A stretch of 19,750 bases of DNA from Bacilli bacterium (GCA_017619815.1 JAFZRR010000037.1:1-19750), one strand, 5' to 3'. Shown: positions 6,499 to 15,132, counted from the stretch's first letter. Program-made: numbers and translations. The notes: generated by a model not told the origin, from the sequence alone.

Positions 6499-8748
6499 AT
6501 GTTTCGTTCATTGTTATCACTCATTATTTTTATTTCTATTTTACCCATAAATAATACTTTTGACATTTCAAAAGAAAACCACGAATCTGATGAAGTTCAG
6601 CATAGCATTTACATTGATTCCGATGAAGCTTATTGTATGTCGAGAATCTACAAAGATGTTGGCATTCCTTTTTCCAAAACATATGATGGTAGTGGCATAA
6701 AAATTGGCATTATCGATAATGATCCCATGGATTTTCCAGTCGAAATTCGAGCAAAAAAAGAAAAACATGCTTTGGATATACAAAATATTATATGTGGTGA
6801 AAATGGTATTGCTCCGGGCTCCCAATGTTTTATAGCAAGGCAAAGTATTACTTCCGAATACACTCTTGCCGATTGTCTAAATGAATTAATATACAACAAG
6901 CATGTTGATGTAATATCTTGTTCGGTAGGCCCAAATTACAATGGTTGCTATTTACAAAAAACCAACTTAATTGATTATTCGGTTTTTAGCAGTAATGTTC
7001 CATTTATATGTGCTGCTGGAAACAATAATGAATTGCCATATGTATCATCTTATTCTCTGGGTCTAAATGTAATTTCAGTTGGTTCAATTGATAGAAATAA
7101 AAATCTGTCTTCCTTTACATCTACACTTTATTCTTCAGATTATATTGATAAACTGCTATCTCCTACATTATTAGCTCCTGGAGAATGCTTATATGGTTTT
7201 TATAATAGTGATTACGAATATATTGATGATCAATTAAATTATCGCAATCGCAATGATGGAGAAAAATGGCCAACATTGAATGGGACAAGTTATGCAACCC
7301 CCATTGTTGCTGGAATAGTGGCATTACTAATGGAAGAATTTTCTTATTTAAAAAACGATTTTGGAAAGCTATACTCCATTATTACTAATAGTTGTACTTA
7401 CGCAAACGAGCAACTTTATATGCCCGATTATGGAGGCTTCGGTTTTGGAATTGTCAATTACACCAACGCGAGACATGCTGCAGCAAATTCTAATAATGGT
7501 CAAATATTTGATAACGCAAATGACGATTGTCTTCTTTTTCAGAGTGATATCACCATTCCGAATGGCCAAACAATTAATGCGAATGCATTTGTAAAATTTG
7601 GAAATCAATTACACCTTGGAAATGAAAATGCACAAGCATCATACAATGATTTGGTTTTTTCAAATATAGCCATAAATCTAATTGATATCAATTCAAATTC
7701 AATTATCGATTGGGCATACCCGACATCAAATTATACGCAATTGTCTTTTTACAATGAAACAATATTAACTAATTTCAGATTGGAAATACGCCTTATTGAA
7801 AAGTCAAATTACGGTATCACTGAATATTTTTCGTTGTCGTATTTTTTGGACCATAACTATGGCAATTATATAGAAATAGTCGATGGCGGAACAATTGATT
7901 CCGTTCCACGATATGCCTATTCTATCAGAACAGAAAATACAATTTTGGACCGCTATTATGGCTTATTGTTTTTTGATTATAAAAAGAATCTTGTCTTTTT
8001 TACTTCCCCCTCATCGACCTATTATGGAGAAACCTTGCTATCGTTGGCACAATGGAATAGTTTAATATCTATTCCAGGAAGAGAATACTATATCTGTTTG
8101 GTAGTCTATAATTTTGCCTTTATTCCAATAAGGTATTCTGAAATATTTGATTTTTATGAACCTACTTCTTTTTCTAATTCACTCCAAATACTGCCTAAGG
8201 ATTGGGGATTTCCTCAAATGTATAATTATGAAGAGATAGAAACTACTCACTACATGGCAAGCGATACTTTTATCATAACGTGTTCAAGATTAAGATGTGG
8301 ATATATAGAAAACATGTATATTAATTTATCCCCTCGGCGGATTAATGCTGGTATTGCCTATATAGAATTATTATTTTCTCAGCCAGTATATGATTGGATG
8401 GTTGGAATTACTCTTTGGAAAAGAGGAGAATTATATCATGGTCGGCAAGGCGATGTTGCTTTAATTCAAACTTACTACCAAAATTGTTGGAATACTGAAA
8501 TAGATTTACTTAATGATAACGGCCCGTTTTTGCCTGATACTAGAAAACAAGTAGATAGATACATTGGTGAAGGACCTATTTATGGATTAAGAATATACAC
8601 TGAAAGCGATCCTTTTGGAAATACAAACAAAGGAAGATTGTGCGTTGATGATATAGTACTGAATATAAACTCAAATAATAACACTATAGGTTGTCAATAT
8701 TATGAGGCGATAGTAGAAAACAAGACATTTGCGCCATCTCACATTTAA
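6499..8748 (+). CDS. Secreted divergent S8 subtilisin-like serine protease
   Basis: This 749-residue protein begins with a signal peptide (about 1-22) and a peptidase S8 domain at about residues 45-305. The triad is present: Asp73 in IGIIDND, His90 in KHALDI, Ser264 in GTSYATPIVAG, plus the oxyanion Asn175 in CAAGNNN. The Asp and His motifs are degenerate (usual D-[ST]-G and HGT), and Asp-His spacing is only 17 residues against about 32 in subtilisin. Fewer than 40 residues separate the signal peptide from the catalytic fold, so no inhibitor-I9 propeptide fits. Residues about 310-749 look beta-rich, aromatic and Asn-rich, without a recognised domain, sortase motif or terminal helix. The ATG at 6499 follows the lipoprotein stop by 2 bases. 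A TTG at 6481 with AGGAG (6468-6472) at ideal spacing is a real alternative start, adding six residues. Confidence 0.85.
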   Translation: MFRSLLSLIIFISILPINNTFDISKENHESDEVQHSIYIDSDEAYCMSRIYKDVGIPFSKTYDGSGIKIGIIDNDPMDFPVEIRAKKEKHALDIQNIICGENGIAPGSQCFIARQSITSEYTLADCLNELIYNKHVDVISCSVGPNYNGCYLQKTNLIDYSVFSSNVPFICAAGNNNELPYVSSYSLGLNVISVGSIDRNKNLSSFTSTLYSSDYIDKLLSPTLLAPGECLYGFYNSDYEYIDDQLNYRNRNDGEKWPTLNGTSYATPIVAGIVALLMEEFSYLKNDFGKLYSIITNSCTYANEQLYMPDYGGFGFGIVNYTNARHAAANSNNGQIFDNANDDCLLFQSDITIPNGQTINANAFVKFGNQLHLGNENAQASYNDLVFSNIAINLIDINSNSIIDWAYPTSNYTQLSFYNETILTNFRLEIRLIEKSNYGITEYFSLSYFLDHNYGNYIEIVDGGTIDSVPRYAYSIRTENTILDRYYGLLFFDYKKNLVFFTSPSSTYYGETLLSLAQWNSLISIPGREYYICLVVYNFAFIPIRYSEIFDFYEPTSFSNSLQILPKDWGFPQMYNYEEIETTHYMASDTFIITCSRLRCGYIENMYINLSPRRINAGIAYIELLFSQPVYDWMVGITLWKRGELYHGRQGDVALIQTYYQNCWNTEIDLLNDNGPFLPDTRKQVDRYIGEGPIYGLRIYTESDPFGNTNKGRLCVDDIVLNINSNNNTIGCQYYEAIVENKTFAPSHI

Positions 8749-8749
8749 T

Positions 8750-10756
8750 ATGACTGAAAAATTAACTAAATCCCCAAGACTTAATAAGCTCTTATATCAA
8801 ATGGGTATTTTTAATTACTATGATGTGATTAATCATCTTCCAAGAAGATATGAGAATTTTAACTATACCCACGAAAAAGGATTAGAAGATAAAGAAAGAG
8901 TGGTTTTACTTGGTAAAGTATTATCTATTCCTCGCGTAAATAAGGCCAAACGGGTTGATGTAACGACATTTGACTTTATGACGGTTAACAAAACGTTTTT
9001 CCGCGTTGTGGCCTTTAATCGTCCTTATTTGGCAAAGAATATCAATCTCACTGATGATTTCACTTTAGTGGGTATCTATAACCGCAAAAGAAATGAAATA
9101 GATTTCTTAAATATGTATAAAGGTGAAATACCCGAAAACGAACGTATTAAACCAATCTATTCATTACCCGCAGATTATGAAAACCACCTTTTCTCCTCAT
9201 TAGTAAAGAAGTCATTAAAAGAAGTTGATGGACACGTTTCCTCATTAGTGCCTTATGAATTTATAAATAAATATCGTTTAGTCTATAAATCACAAGCTTT
9301 AAAATGGGCACATTTCCCAGAGAACTTAGAACAAGTAAGACAAGCTTTAAGACATTTAAAATACGAAGAAGCTTTAATGTTCTCCTTAAAGAATCAGATT
9401 ATTAGAGAAGAAAATAAATCCTTAGCAAAAGTCAAAAAAGAACCAATCGATTTATCTCTTTGTGAACCTTGGTTAAAAACACTTCCTTATAGGTTAACCG
9501 ATGACCAACAAAAAGCCGCGGAAGAAATCATTGAAGATATGAATCAAAGTGGCCTCATGTATCGCTTGCTTCAAGGCGATGTTGGTACCGGTAAAACCTT
9601 AGTCTGTTTTGCTGCGCTTTATGCGAATTATGTCCGTGGTGATCAAGGCGCTTTGATGGCCCCAACAGACGCTTTAGCAAGACAGCATTATGAGAACGCA
9701 AAGAAGGTTTTCGCGGGTACAAAATTAAGAATTGAATTGCTCATTGGTTCCACACCAGCGAGCAAGAAAAAAGATATATATGCAAATTTAGAAGATGGCT
9801 CCATTGATATTGTTATTGGAACTCATGCTTTATTTGCAAAAGCTGTTGTTTATAGTTCTTTAGGCTTAGCCATCATAGATGAACAGCACCGTTTTGGCGT
9901 AAACCAAAGATTGATGTTAGCTAGTAAAGGCGAACACGCAGACTTATTAATGATGTCTGCAACACCAATTCCAAGATCACTAGCATTATCTCTTTATGGG
10001 GATTTAGATATTTCGACATTAACAACCTTCCCAAGTAAGAAAAGAGACGTAACGACAAAAGTGGTGAATTCCGATGATGAAGAGATATTTAAAGAAGTCG
10101 ATAAATCACTCGCGGAAGGACATCAAATTTATATCGTCGCTCCACTTATTGATTATCGTGAAGACGAGAGATATTCAGTGGAAAAATTATTCGCGAGATT
10201 TGCTTTAAGATATAGAGAAAAAGTAGGTTTATTGCACGGGCGTCAAAAGAACGATGAAAAGAACCTCGCTTTAGAGAAATTCTATTCTGGTGAAACACCA
10301 ATCTTAGTGTCCACACCTGTTATTGAAGTTGGTATTGATGTTAAAGGTGCAAACCTCATGGTTATTTATGATGCTTCTAACTTTGGTTTAGCTTCTCTTC
10401 ATCAATTAAGAGGACGTATCGGTAGAGATGGTTCTAAAGCCACATGCTTATTGACTCTTGATGACGAGGAAGATGAAGAAGCAAAAGAAAGATTAAACGT
10501 TCTCGTTAAATCAGAAGATGGATTTGTCATCGCCGAAGAAGACATGAAGATGAGAGGACCTGGTGAACTCGCGGGATTTAAACAATCTGGTATGCCTAAC
10601 TTCTCATTCTTAAATGTTGTTAATGATTACAAGATATTTGTCTGCGCTAGAGACGACGCGAAAGAAATAATGAAAAACCGTAAAAAAGAGGAATACCAAT
10701 ATCTTCTAAAACGTGCGGAAAAAGAAGTGAATATTAGTCCTATTTTAAAGGGCTAG
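8750..10756 (+). CDS. recG: ATP-dependent DNA helicase RecG
   Basis: This 668-residue branch-migration helicase remodels stalled replication forks and Holliday junctions. The N-terminal wedge/OB region (about 1-220) is followed by a superfamily-2 helicase core. Visible motifs are GDVGTGKT (Walker A, about 275-282), MAPTDALARQH, DEQHRFG (Walker B, about 377), MSATPIPRS, LLHGRQKNDEK, STPVIEVGIDV and QLRGRIGRDG. The C-terminal RecG hallmark RGPGELAGFKQSG is also present. Length is close to B. subtilis RecG (682). ATG 8750 lies one base after the protease stop with no ribosome site, so translation probably depends on the upstream gene. A TTG at 8729 is less likely. With a terminator at 5680-5709 and no promoter seen between, recG appears transcribed together with the protease cassette. 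Confidence 0.95.
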   Translation: MTEKLTKSPRLNKLLYQMGIFNYYDVINHLPRRYENFNYTHEKGLEDKERVVLLGKVLSIPRVNKAKRVDVTTFDFMTVNKTFFRVVAFNRPYLAKNINLTDDFTLVGIYNRKRNEIDFLNMYKGEIPENERIKPIYSLPADYENHLFSSLVKKSLKEVDGHVSSLVPYEFINKYRLVYKSQALKWAHFPENLEQVRQALRHLKYEEALMFSLKNQIIREENKSLAKVKKEPIDLSLCEPWLKTLPYRLTDDQQKAAEEIIEDMNQSGLMYRLLQGDVGTGKTLVCFAALYANYVRGDQGALMAPTDALARQHYENAKKVFAGTKLRIELLIGSTPASKKKDIYANLEDGSIDIVIGTHALFAKAVVYSSLGLAIIDEQHRFGVNQRLMLASKGEHADLLMMSATPIPRSLALSLYGDLDISTLTTFPSKKRDVTTKVVNSDDEEIFKEVDKSLAEGHQIYIVAPLIDYREDERYSVEKLFARFALRYREKVGLLHGRQKNDEKNLALEKFYSGETPILVSTPVIEVGIDVKGANLMVIYDASNFGLASLHQLRGRIGRDGSKATCLLTLDDEEDEEAKERLNVLVKSEDGFVIAEEDMKMRGPGELAGFKQSGMPNFSFLNVVNDYKIFVCARDDAKEIMKNRKKEEYQYLLKRAEKEVNISPILKG

Positions 10757-10757
10757 A

Positions 10758-10780
10758 AAAACAATAAAAATTGTTTTATT
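10758..10780 (+). terminator. Weak AT-only hairpin after recG
   Basis: AAAACAAT (10758-10765) pairs with ATTGTTTT (10770-10777) around AAAA, followed by ATT. The stem has one G-C pair, so termination would be inefficient and recG transcripts may read into plsX. Confidence 0.35.
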
Positions 10781-10800
10781 AATGCTTAACATGTTAGAAT
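10771..10800 (+). promoter_or_regulatory. Promoter for the plsX-ffh operon, overlapping a palindrome
   Basis: TTGTTT (10771-10776) and an extended -10 TG-T-TAGAAT (10792-10800) are 18 bases apart. A perfect 10-base palindrome TAACATGTTA (10787-10796) overlaps the -10, and a second ACATGT (10801-10806) follows. GAGG (10808-10811) is the plsX ribosome site. Confidence 0.6.
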
Positions 10801-10819
10801 ACATGTCGAGGTATTTACT

Positions 10820-11800
10820 ATGATTAAAATTGTTGTTGATGCTATGGGTGGAGATAATGGCTCTGCGGTTATCGTCGAAGCGATTAATAACTTCTTAAAA
10901 GACAATAACGATGTTGAAATCACCGTTTGTGGAAAAAAAGAAGAATTAGAAGCATTAGAAGGTATATGCAGAATCATTGATGCACGTGATGTCGTTCCTA
11001 TGGAAGCGGGCGCATTAGAAGTCATGAGATTAAAGAATTCATCTATGATGACGGCGATTAAAACCATGAAAGATGAAGCTCTTGACGCGGTTGTTTCTTG
11101 TGGATCCACAGGTGGTTTTTTAAGCGCAGCAACAATTAATCTCAAAATGATCCCTGGCGTTAAAAGAGCCGCTTTAGTGGCTCCTTTCCCAACATCAATT
11201 AAAGGCAAATACGTCACTATATTAGATATCGGCGCAAATAACGAAAATTCACCAGAAGAATTAGTCCAATTTGCAATGATGGGAAAACTATATGCCCAAA
11301 GTGTTTATGGAGTGGAACAACCAAAAACGTACTTATTAAGTAATGGTGCGGAAGAAGGAAAAGGTGCTCCAGAAGTTAAAGAAGCTTATAAATTACTTAA
11401 AGAATCTAACTTTGAAGGATTTTCTGGAAACATTGAAGCTAGATACGCACTTAATGGTGATGCTGATGTTGTTGTTGCAGATGGTTTCACTGGAAACATC
11501 TTCCTTAAATCTAGCGAAGGTATCGCCAAGATGATGTCGAGCATGATTAAGAAAGCCTTTAAAAGAAACTTATGGTCTAAGTTAGGCTATTTACATGTTA
11601 GAAAAGGCATGAAAGAAATGGCGGATACAATGGACTACAAGAACACTGGTGGCGCAATGCTTTTAGGTATTAACGGCAATGTTGTTAAAGCTCATGGTAG
11701 TAGTGATGCAAGAGCTTTCTATCACGCTTTGCGTGTGGCTCGTTTATTAGCGGAAAAAGATATAGTAAATGCAATCAAGAAAGGAATTGAAAATGCGTAA
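10820..11800 (+). CDS. plsX: Phosphate acyltransferase PlsX
   Basis: This 326-residue enzyme interconverts acyl-ACP and acyl-phosphate and supplies acyl-phosphate to PlsY for glycerol-3-phosphate acylation at the membrane. Clear family signatures are IVVDAMGGDNG (4-14), SCGSTGGFLSAA (about 94-105), DIGANNENSPEELVQFA (about 136), LLSNGAEEGKG, ADGFTGN and NTGGAMLLGING near the C-terminus; length is normal. The GAGG site 8 bases before ATG 10820 supports the start. Genes that commonly flank plsX (fapR, fabD, fabG, acpP) are absent here, so the local lipid function is paired with FakA rather than with de novo fatty-acid synthesis. The 3' end overlaps rnc by 8 bases. Confidence 0.95.
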   Translation: MIKIVVDAMGGDNGSAVIVEAINNFLKDNNDVEITVCGKKEELEALEGICRIIDARDVVPMEAGALEVMRLKNSSMMTAIKTMKDEALDAVVSCGSTGGFLSAATINLKMIPGVKRAALVAPFPTSIKGKYVTILDIGANNENSPEELVQFAMMGKLYAQSVYGVEQPKTYLLSNGAEEGKGAPEVKEAYKLLKESNFEGFSGNIEARYALNGDADVVVADGFTGNIFLKSSEGIAKMMSSMIKKAFKRNLWSKLGYLHVRKGMKEMADTMDYKNTGGAMLLGINGNVVKAHGSSDARAFYHALRVARLLAEKDIVNAIKKGIENA

Positions 11801-12476
11801 CATTAATGAACTATTTAAAGTAATTAATGTCCAACCAAAGAATGTGCAAATCTATGAATTAGCATTAACGCATTCTTCCTTTAATGCTGATGCTAATACA
11901 AAGCATAACGATAATGAACGTCTCGAATATATGGGAGACGCCGTTTTAGATTATGTTTCAGCGGATTTAATCTTTAATGAATTCGGTGAAATGGAACCTG
12001 GAAATATGTCAAAACTAAGAAGTTTCTTAGTGAACACAAAATCATTATCTTCTTATGCAAGAAAAATCGATTTAGCAGACTTCATTAAAACTGGACATTC
12101 AATTAGTGAAAAACAAGTCCAACAAAGCGATAAAATCTTAGAAAACTGTTTTGAAGCTTTAGTGGGCGCAATTTATGTCGATCAAGGTATTGAAGTGGCA
12201 TTTAATTTTATTAAATCCATGATTCATGAAGATTTGATGACCTTTGGTCAATCTGACTTAACTGATTATAAGAGCATGCTTCAAGAAGAAATGCAGGCGG
12301 AACATCGCGAGAGCGTGCATTACGTGGTTACCAGCATGACTGGGCCTGCGCATGATCGCTTATATACAGTAAACGTTATGTTTAACGAAATCGTTCTTGC
12401 TTCTGGAAGTGGAAAGAGCAAGAAAAGCGCGGAACAAGACGCCGCGAAGAATGCATTAAAGAAAAGGAGTGTCTAA
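11793..12476 (+). CDS. rnc: Ribonuclease III
   Basis: This 227-residue double-strand-specific endoribonuclease processes rRNA precursors and structured mRNAs. The catalytic domain carries the signature NERLEYMGDAVLD (41-53) and the second acidic cluster ENCFEALVGAIYVDQG. The C-terminal dsRNA-binding domain (about 155-227) starts at DYKSMLQE and ends with GSGKSKKSAEQDAAKNAL. ATG 11793 is chosen because AAGGA (11781-11785) stands 7 bases upstream and the dsRBD and catalytic domain are then of standard length; the frame's earlier ATG at 11769 lies inside plsX without a ribosome site. It overlaps plsX by 8 bases and ftsY by 1 base (TAATG). The smc gene, normally between rnc and ftsY in Bacillus, is missing. 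Confidence 0.95.
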   Translation: MRNINELFKVINVQPKNVQIYELALTHSSFNADANTKHNDNERLEYMGDAVLDYVSADLIFNEFGEMEPGNMSKLRSFLVNTKSLSSYARKIDLADFIKTGHSISEKQVQQSDKILENCFEALVGAIYVDQGIEVAFNFIKSMIHEDLMTFGQSDLTDYKSMLQEEMQAEHRESVHYVVTSMTGPAHDRLYTVNVMFNEIVLASGSGKSKKSAEQDAAKNALKKRSV

Positions 12477-13447
12477 TGGGATTATTATCGTTTCTAAAAG
12501 AAAAGTTCAAAAAGAAAGATAAGACCACCGAACAATACTCCAAAGGTATGGAAAGGTCGAGAAAGAACTTTTCGTCTAAATTAAAAAATCTTTCTGAAAG
12601 ATATAAAACAGTCAACCAAGACTATTTTGATGAATTAGAACAAATCCTAATTGAATCCGATGTCGGTATCAATTTTGCTTTAAACATCATTGAAGAAGTC
12701 CTTGATAGAAGCAGAGAAGAAGGCATTACCGATCCTCAAACTATTAATGAAATACTTGTGGACCGTATGTTTGTTGGATATGCCTCCAAAGGAGATATCC
12801 AAAACGAACTATCATTTACACCAGGAACTCCCACCGTTTTGCTAGTTGTAGGCGTAAACGGTGTTGGTAAAACCACAACAATTGCTAAATTAGCGTATCG
12901 CTATATCCAACAAGGCAAGAAAGTCATGCTTGTAGCCGCGGATACCTTTAGAGCGGGCGCGACTGAGCAATTAACCGTATGGGCGCAAAGACTAAATATT
13001 GAAATCGCTACTGGTAAACCAGAAGCTGATCCAGCCTCTGTTGCCTATGATGGTGTAAAACGTGCGAAAGAAGCAGGTTGTGACCTTGTCATTGTTGATA
13101 CCGCAGGTAGATTACAAACTAAAGCCAACTTGATGGCGGAATTAGCGAAGATTAAACGTGTCATTTCTAAAGAAGTGGAAGGCGCTCCACAAGATACATT
13201 CTTAATTATTGACGCTACTACAGGCCAAAACGGTGTCATTCAAGCTAAGGCTTTTGCTGAAGTTACTAACTTAACAGGTGTTGTTATCACAAAGATGGAT
13301 GGCACTAGTAAAGGAGGTATCATCTTAGCGATTCGTGATGAACTTGGCGTTCCTGTGAGATTCATCGGTTTAGGCGAAAGAATGGAAGACTTACAAGAAT
13401 TCGATTTAGATAAATACCTCTATGGTTTATGTGTGGAGGAACAATAA
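12476..13447 (+). CDS. ftsY: Signal recognition particle receptor FtsY
   Basis: This 323-residue SRP receptor GTPase docks ribosome-SRP complexes at the membrane. It has only a short basic N-terminus (FLKEKFKKKDK) and no long acidic A domain. The N domain spans about 30-100. The G domain has GVNGVGKT (126-133), AADTFRAGATEQL, DTAGRL and TKMDGTSKGG, and ends with FIGLGERMEDLQEFD. These distinguish FtsY from Ffh (DTFRAGA versus DVYRPAA). The ribosome site AAAAGGAG (12462-12469) precedes an ATG that shares one base with the rnc stop. YlxM and Ffh follow, so the SRP machinery is made from one message. Confidence 0.96.
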   Translation: MGLLSFLKEKFKKKDKTTEQYSKGMERSRKNFSSKLKNLSERYKTVNQDYFDELEQILIESDVGINFALNIIEEVLDRSREEGITDPQTINEILVDRMFVGYASKGDIQNELSFTPGTPTVLLVVGVNGVGKTTTIAKLAYRYIQQGKKVMLVAADTFRAGATEQLTVWAQRLNIEIATGKPEADPASVAYDGVKRAKEAGCDLVIVDTAGRLQTKANLMAELAKIKRVISKEVEGAPQDTFLIIDATTGQNGVIQAKAFAEVTNLTGVVITKMDGTSKGGIILAIRDELGVPVRFIGLGERMEDLQEFDLDKYLYGLCVEEQ

Positions 13448-13448
13448 T

Positions 13449-13772
13449 ATGGCAAACTTTGATGAAACAATTCGATATGTCGATTTATTAAGTCTCTATG
13501 CAAATCTATTGAGTAAAACTCAAAGAGAAGTTTTAGAAGATTATTTCTCCTATAATTTGTCAATTTCTGAAATAGCAGAAAACCGCAAAATATCTAGAGC
13601 AGCGGTGGAAGATGCTATTAAAAAAGGAAAGAACAAATTAGAAGATATTGAAAATAAAATGGGTAGTCTCAAAGTACTACAACAAATTAGAACCGCAATT
13701 GATAATACCGATGATCCTCAATTAGCGGCGCAACTACAAGAAATGGAAAGGACATTGAAACATGGCATTTGA
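13449..13772 (+). CDS. ylxM: YlxM family HTH protein, SRP-associated
   Basis: This 107-residue protein is homologous to YlxM (UPF0122), a sigma-70 region-4-like helix-turn-helix protein always found next to ffh in low-GC Gram-positives. The segment LSKTQREVLEDYF (about 18-30) and the helix-turn-helix ISEIAENRKISRAAVEDAIKKG (about 38-59) are visible, followed by a C-terminal helical tail. Streptococcal YlxM has been reported to bind the SRP and stimulate its GTPase, so a regulatory role in targeting is likely. ATG 13449, two codons past an in-frame lead-in from the ftsY end, has GGAGGA (13435-13440) at 8 bases. The last 11 bases overlap ffh. The stop is TGA. Confidence 0.9.
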   Translation: MANFDETIRYVDLLSLYANLLSKTQREVLEDYFSYNLSISEIAENRKISRAAVEDAIKKGKNKLEDIENKMGSLKVLQQIRTAIDNTDDPQLAAQLQEMERTLKHGI

Positions 13773-15126
13773 GTCTTTAAGTGATAAACTCTCGAATATA
13801 TTTAAAAAGATCCGTGGTCAAGCTCGTTTAACCGAGAAGAACATGGAAGACATGCTTAAAGAAATTCGCGTTGCTTTGTTAGAAGCTGACGTTAACTATA
13901 AAGTTGTCAAAGAATTTACCAATAATGTTCGTGATAAAGCTATTGGACAAGATGTTTTAGGCAAACTCAATCCAAGCCAAATGCTTGTTAAGATTGTTCA
14001 CGATGAATTAGTGGTTCTTTTAGGCAGTGATGATAGTGAACTTCATTACCAAAATAATAGACCTACCATCATTATGATGGTTGGTTTACAAGGTTCAGGT
14101 AAAACCACAAGTACTGGTAAATTAGCTTATTTAATGAAAAATAAGTTAAATAAAAAGGTCTTATTAGCCGCAGGTGACGTCTATCGTCCAGCCGCTATCG
14201 ACCAATTAGCGCAAATTGCAAAATCCATCGATGTTGACTTAGTCAATCTTGGTACTGGTGTTTCTCCTGTCGAAATATCGAAAAAGGCTCGTGATAAAGC
14301 ATTTAATGAACATTATGATGTTTTAATCATCGATACCGCTGGTCGTTTACAAATCGACGAACAATTGATGAAAGAACTTAACGACATTAAAGATGCAGTG
14401 AATCCTGATGAAATCTTGCTCTTAATCGATGCTATGGCAGGTCAAGATGCTGTTAATGTTGCTGATTCATTTAATAAACAACTAACTTTAACTGGTGCCA
14501 TTATGTCTAAGTTAGATGGCGATGCCCGTGGTGGTGCCGCTTTATCCATTAGACATATGACTGGAGTCCCAATTAAATTCAGTGGTATTGGTGAAAAAGT
14601 TACTGATTTAGATATTTTCCATCCAGATCGTATGGCGGACCGTATTCTCGGTATGGGTGACATAGTCACCTTAGCGGAAAAAGTCCAACAAGAAATGGAT
14701 GAAAAAGAAGCGAGAAAAACCGCGAATAAGATGATGTCTGGCAAATTCGATTTAAACGATATGCTTGATAACATGAAGAAAGTCCAAAAGATGGGCTCAT
14801 TAGGCGGATTAATGAAATTAATTCCTGGCATGCCAAAGATTACTCCCGAACAACAAGCCGCTGCTGAAAAGGAAATGAAAAACTTTGAAGTAGTGATTAA
14901 TTCTATGACTCCATATGAAAGAGCTAATCCTGCTGTTTTCAAATATTCGAGAAAACAAAGAGTGGCGGAAGGTAGTGGAAAAACTATCGCTGATGTTAAT
15001 AGAGTCTTAAAGAAATACGAGCAAATGAAGGAAACCATGAAACAAATGGAATCCTATAAAAAGAGCGGAAGATTACCTCCAGGTGGCCTTGGCGGTCTCG
15101 GTGGAATGGGTGGCTTCCCAATGTAA
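13762..15126 (+). CDS. ffh: Signal recognition particle protein Ffh
   Basis: This 454-residue SRP54 homologue binds 4.5S/6S SRP RNA and nascent signal sequences. The NG domain shows RVALLEADVN (36-45), GLQGSGKT (108-115), GDVYRPAAIDQL, DTAGRLQID and SKLDGDARGGAALS, closing with GIGEKVTDLDIF. The methionine-rich M domain (about 310-430) includes the SRP RNA-binding helices around MTPYERANP and SRKQRVAEGSG. The C-terminus is a glycine/methionine tail (GGLGGLGGMGG). AAAGGA (13747-13752) is 9 bases before ATG 13762, inside ylxM. A bidirectional terminator follows immediately. The SRP RNA gene is not in the window. Confidence 0.97.
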   Translation: MAFESLSDKLSNIFKKIRGQARLTEKNMEDMLKEIRVALLEADVNYKVVKEFTNNVRDKAIGQDVLGKLNPSQMLVKIVHDELVVLLGSDDSELHYQNNRPTIIMMVGLQGSGKTTSTGKLAYLMKNKLNKKVLLAAGDVYRPAAIDQLAQIAKSIDVDLVNLGTGVSPVEISKKARDKAFNEHYDVLIIDTAGRLQIDEQLMKELNDIKDAVNPDEILLLIDAMAGQDAVNVADSFNKQLTLTGAIMSKLDGDARGGAALSIRHMTGVPIKFSGIGEKVTDLDIFHPDRMADRILGMGDIVTLAEKVQQEMDEKEARKTANKMMSGKFDLNDMLDNMKKVQKMGSLGGLMKLIPGMPKITPEQQAAAEKEMKNFEVVINSMTPYERANPAVFKYSRKQRVAEGSGKTIADVNRVLKKYEQMKETMKQMESYKKSGRLPPGGLGGLGGMGGFPM

Positions 15127-15132
15127 AAAAAG

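Noticed and set aside
10786..11217. A 143-codon minus-strand open frame opposite plsX
   Set aside because: It is antisense to conserved PlsX motifs, and its composition is a shadow of the plsX reading frame.
13762..13800. Possible use of genetic code 4 (TGA as Trp), as in Mollicutes
   Set aside because: All long genes read with TGG for Trp and without internal TGA. TGA serves as the stop in ylxM and rimM at the expected protein ends.
14442..15038. A 198-codon open frame on the minus strand opposite ffh
   Set aside because: It lies wholly inside the strongly supported ffh gene, has low-complexity Ser/Ile/Phe content typical of an antisense shadow, and lacks a ribosome site or promoter.
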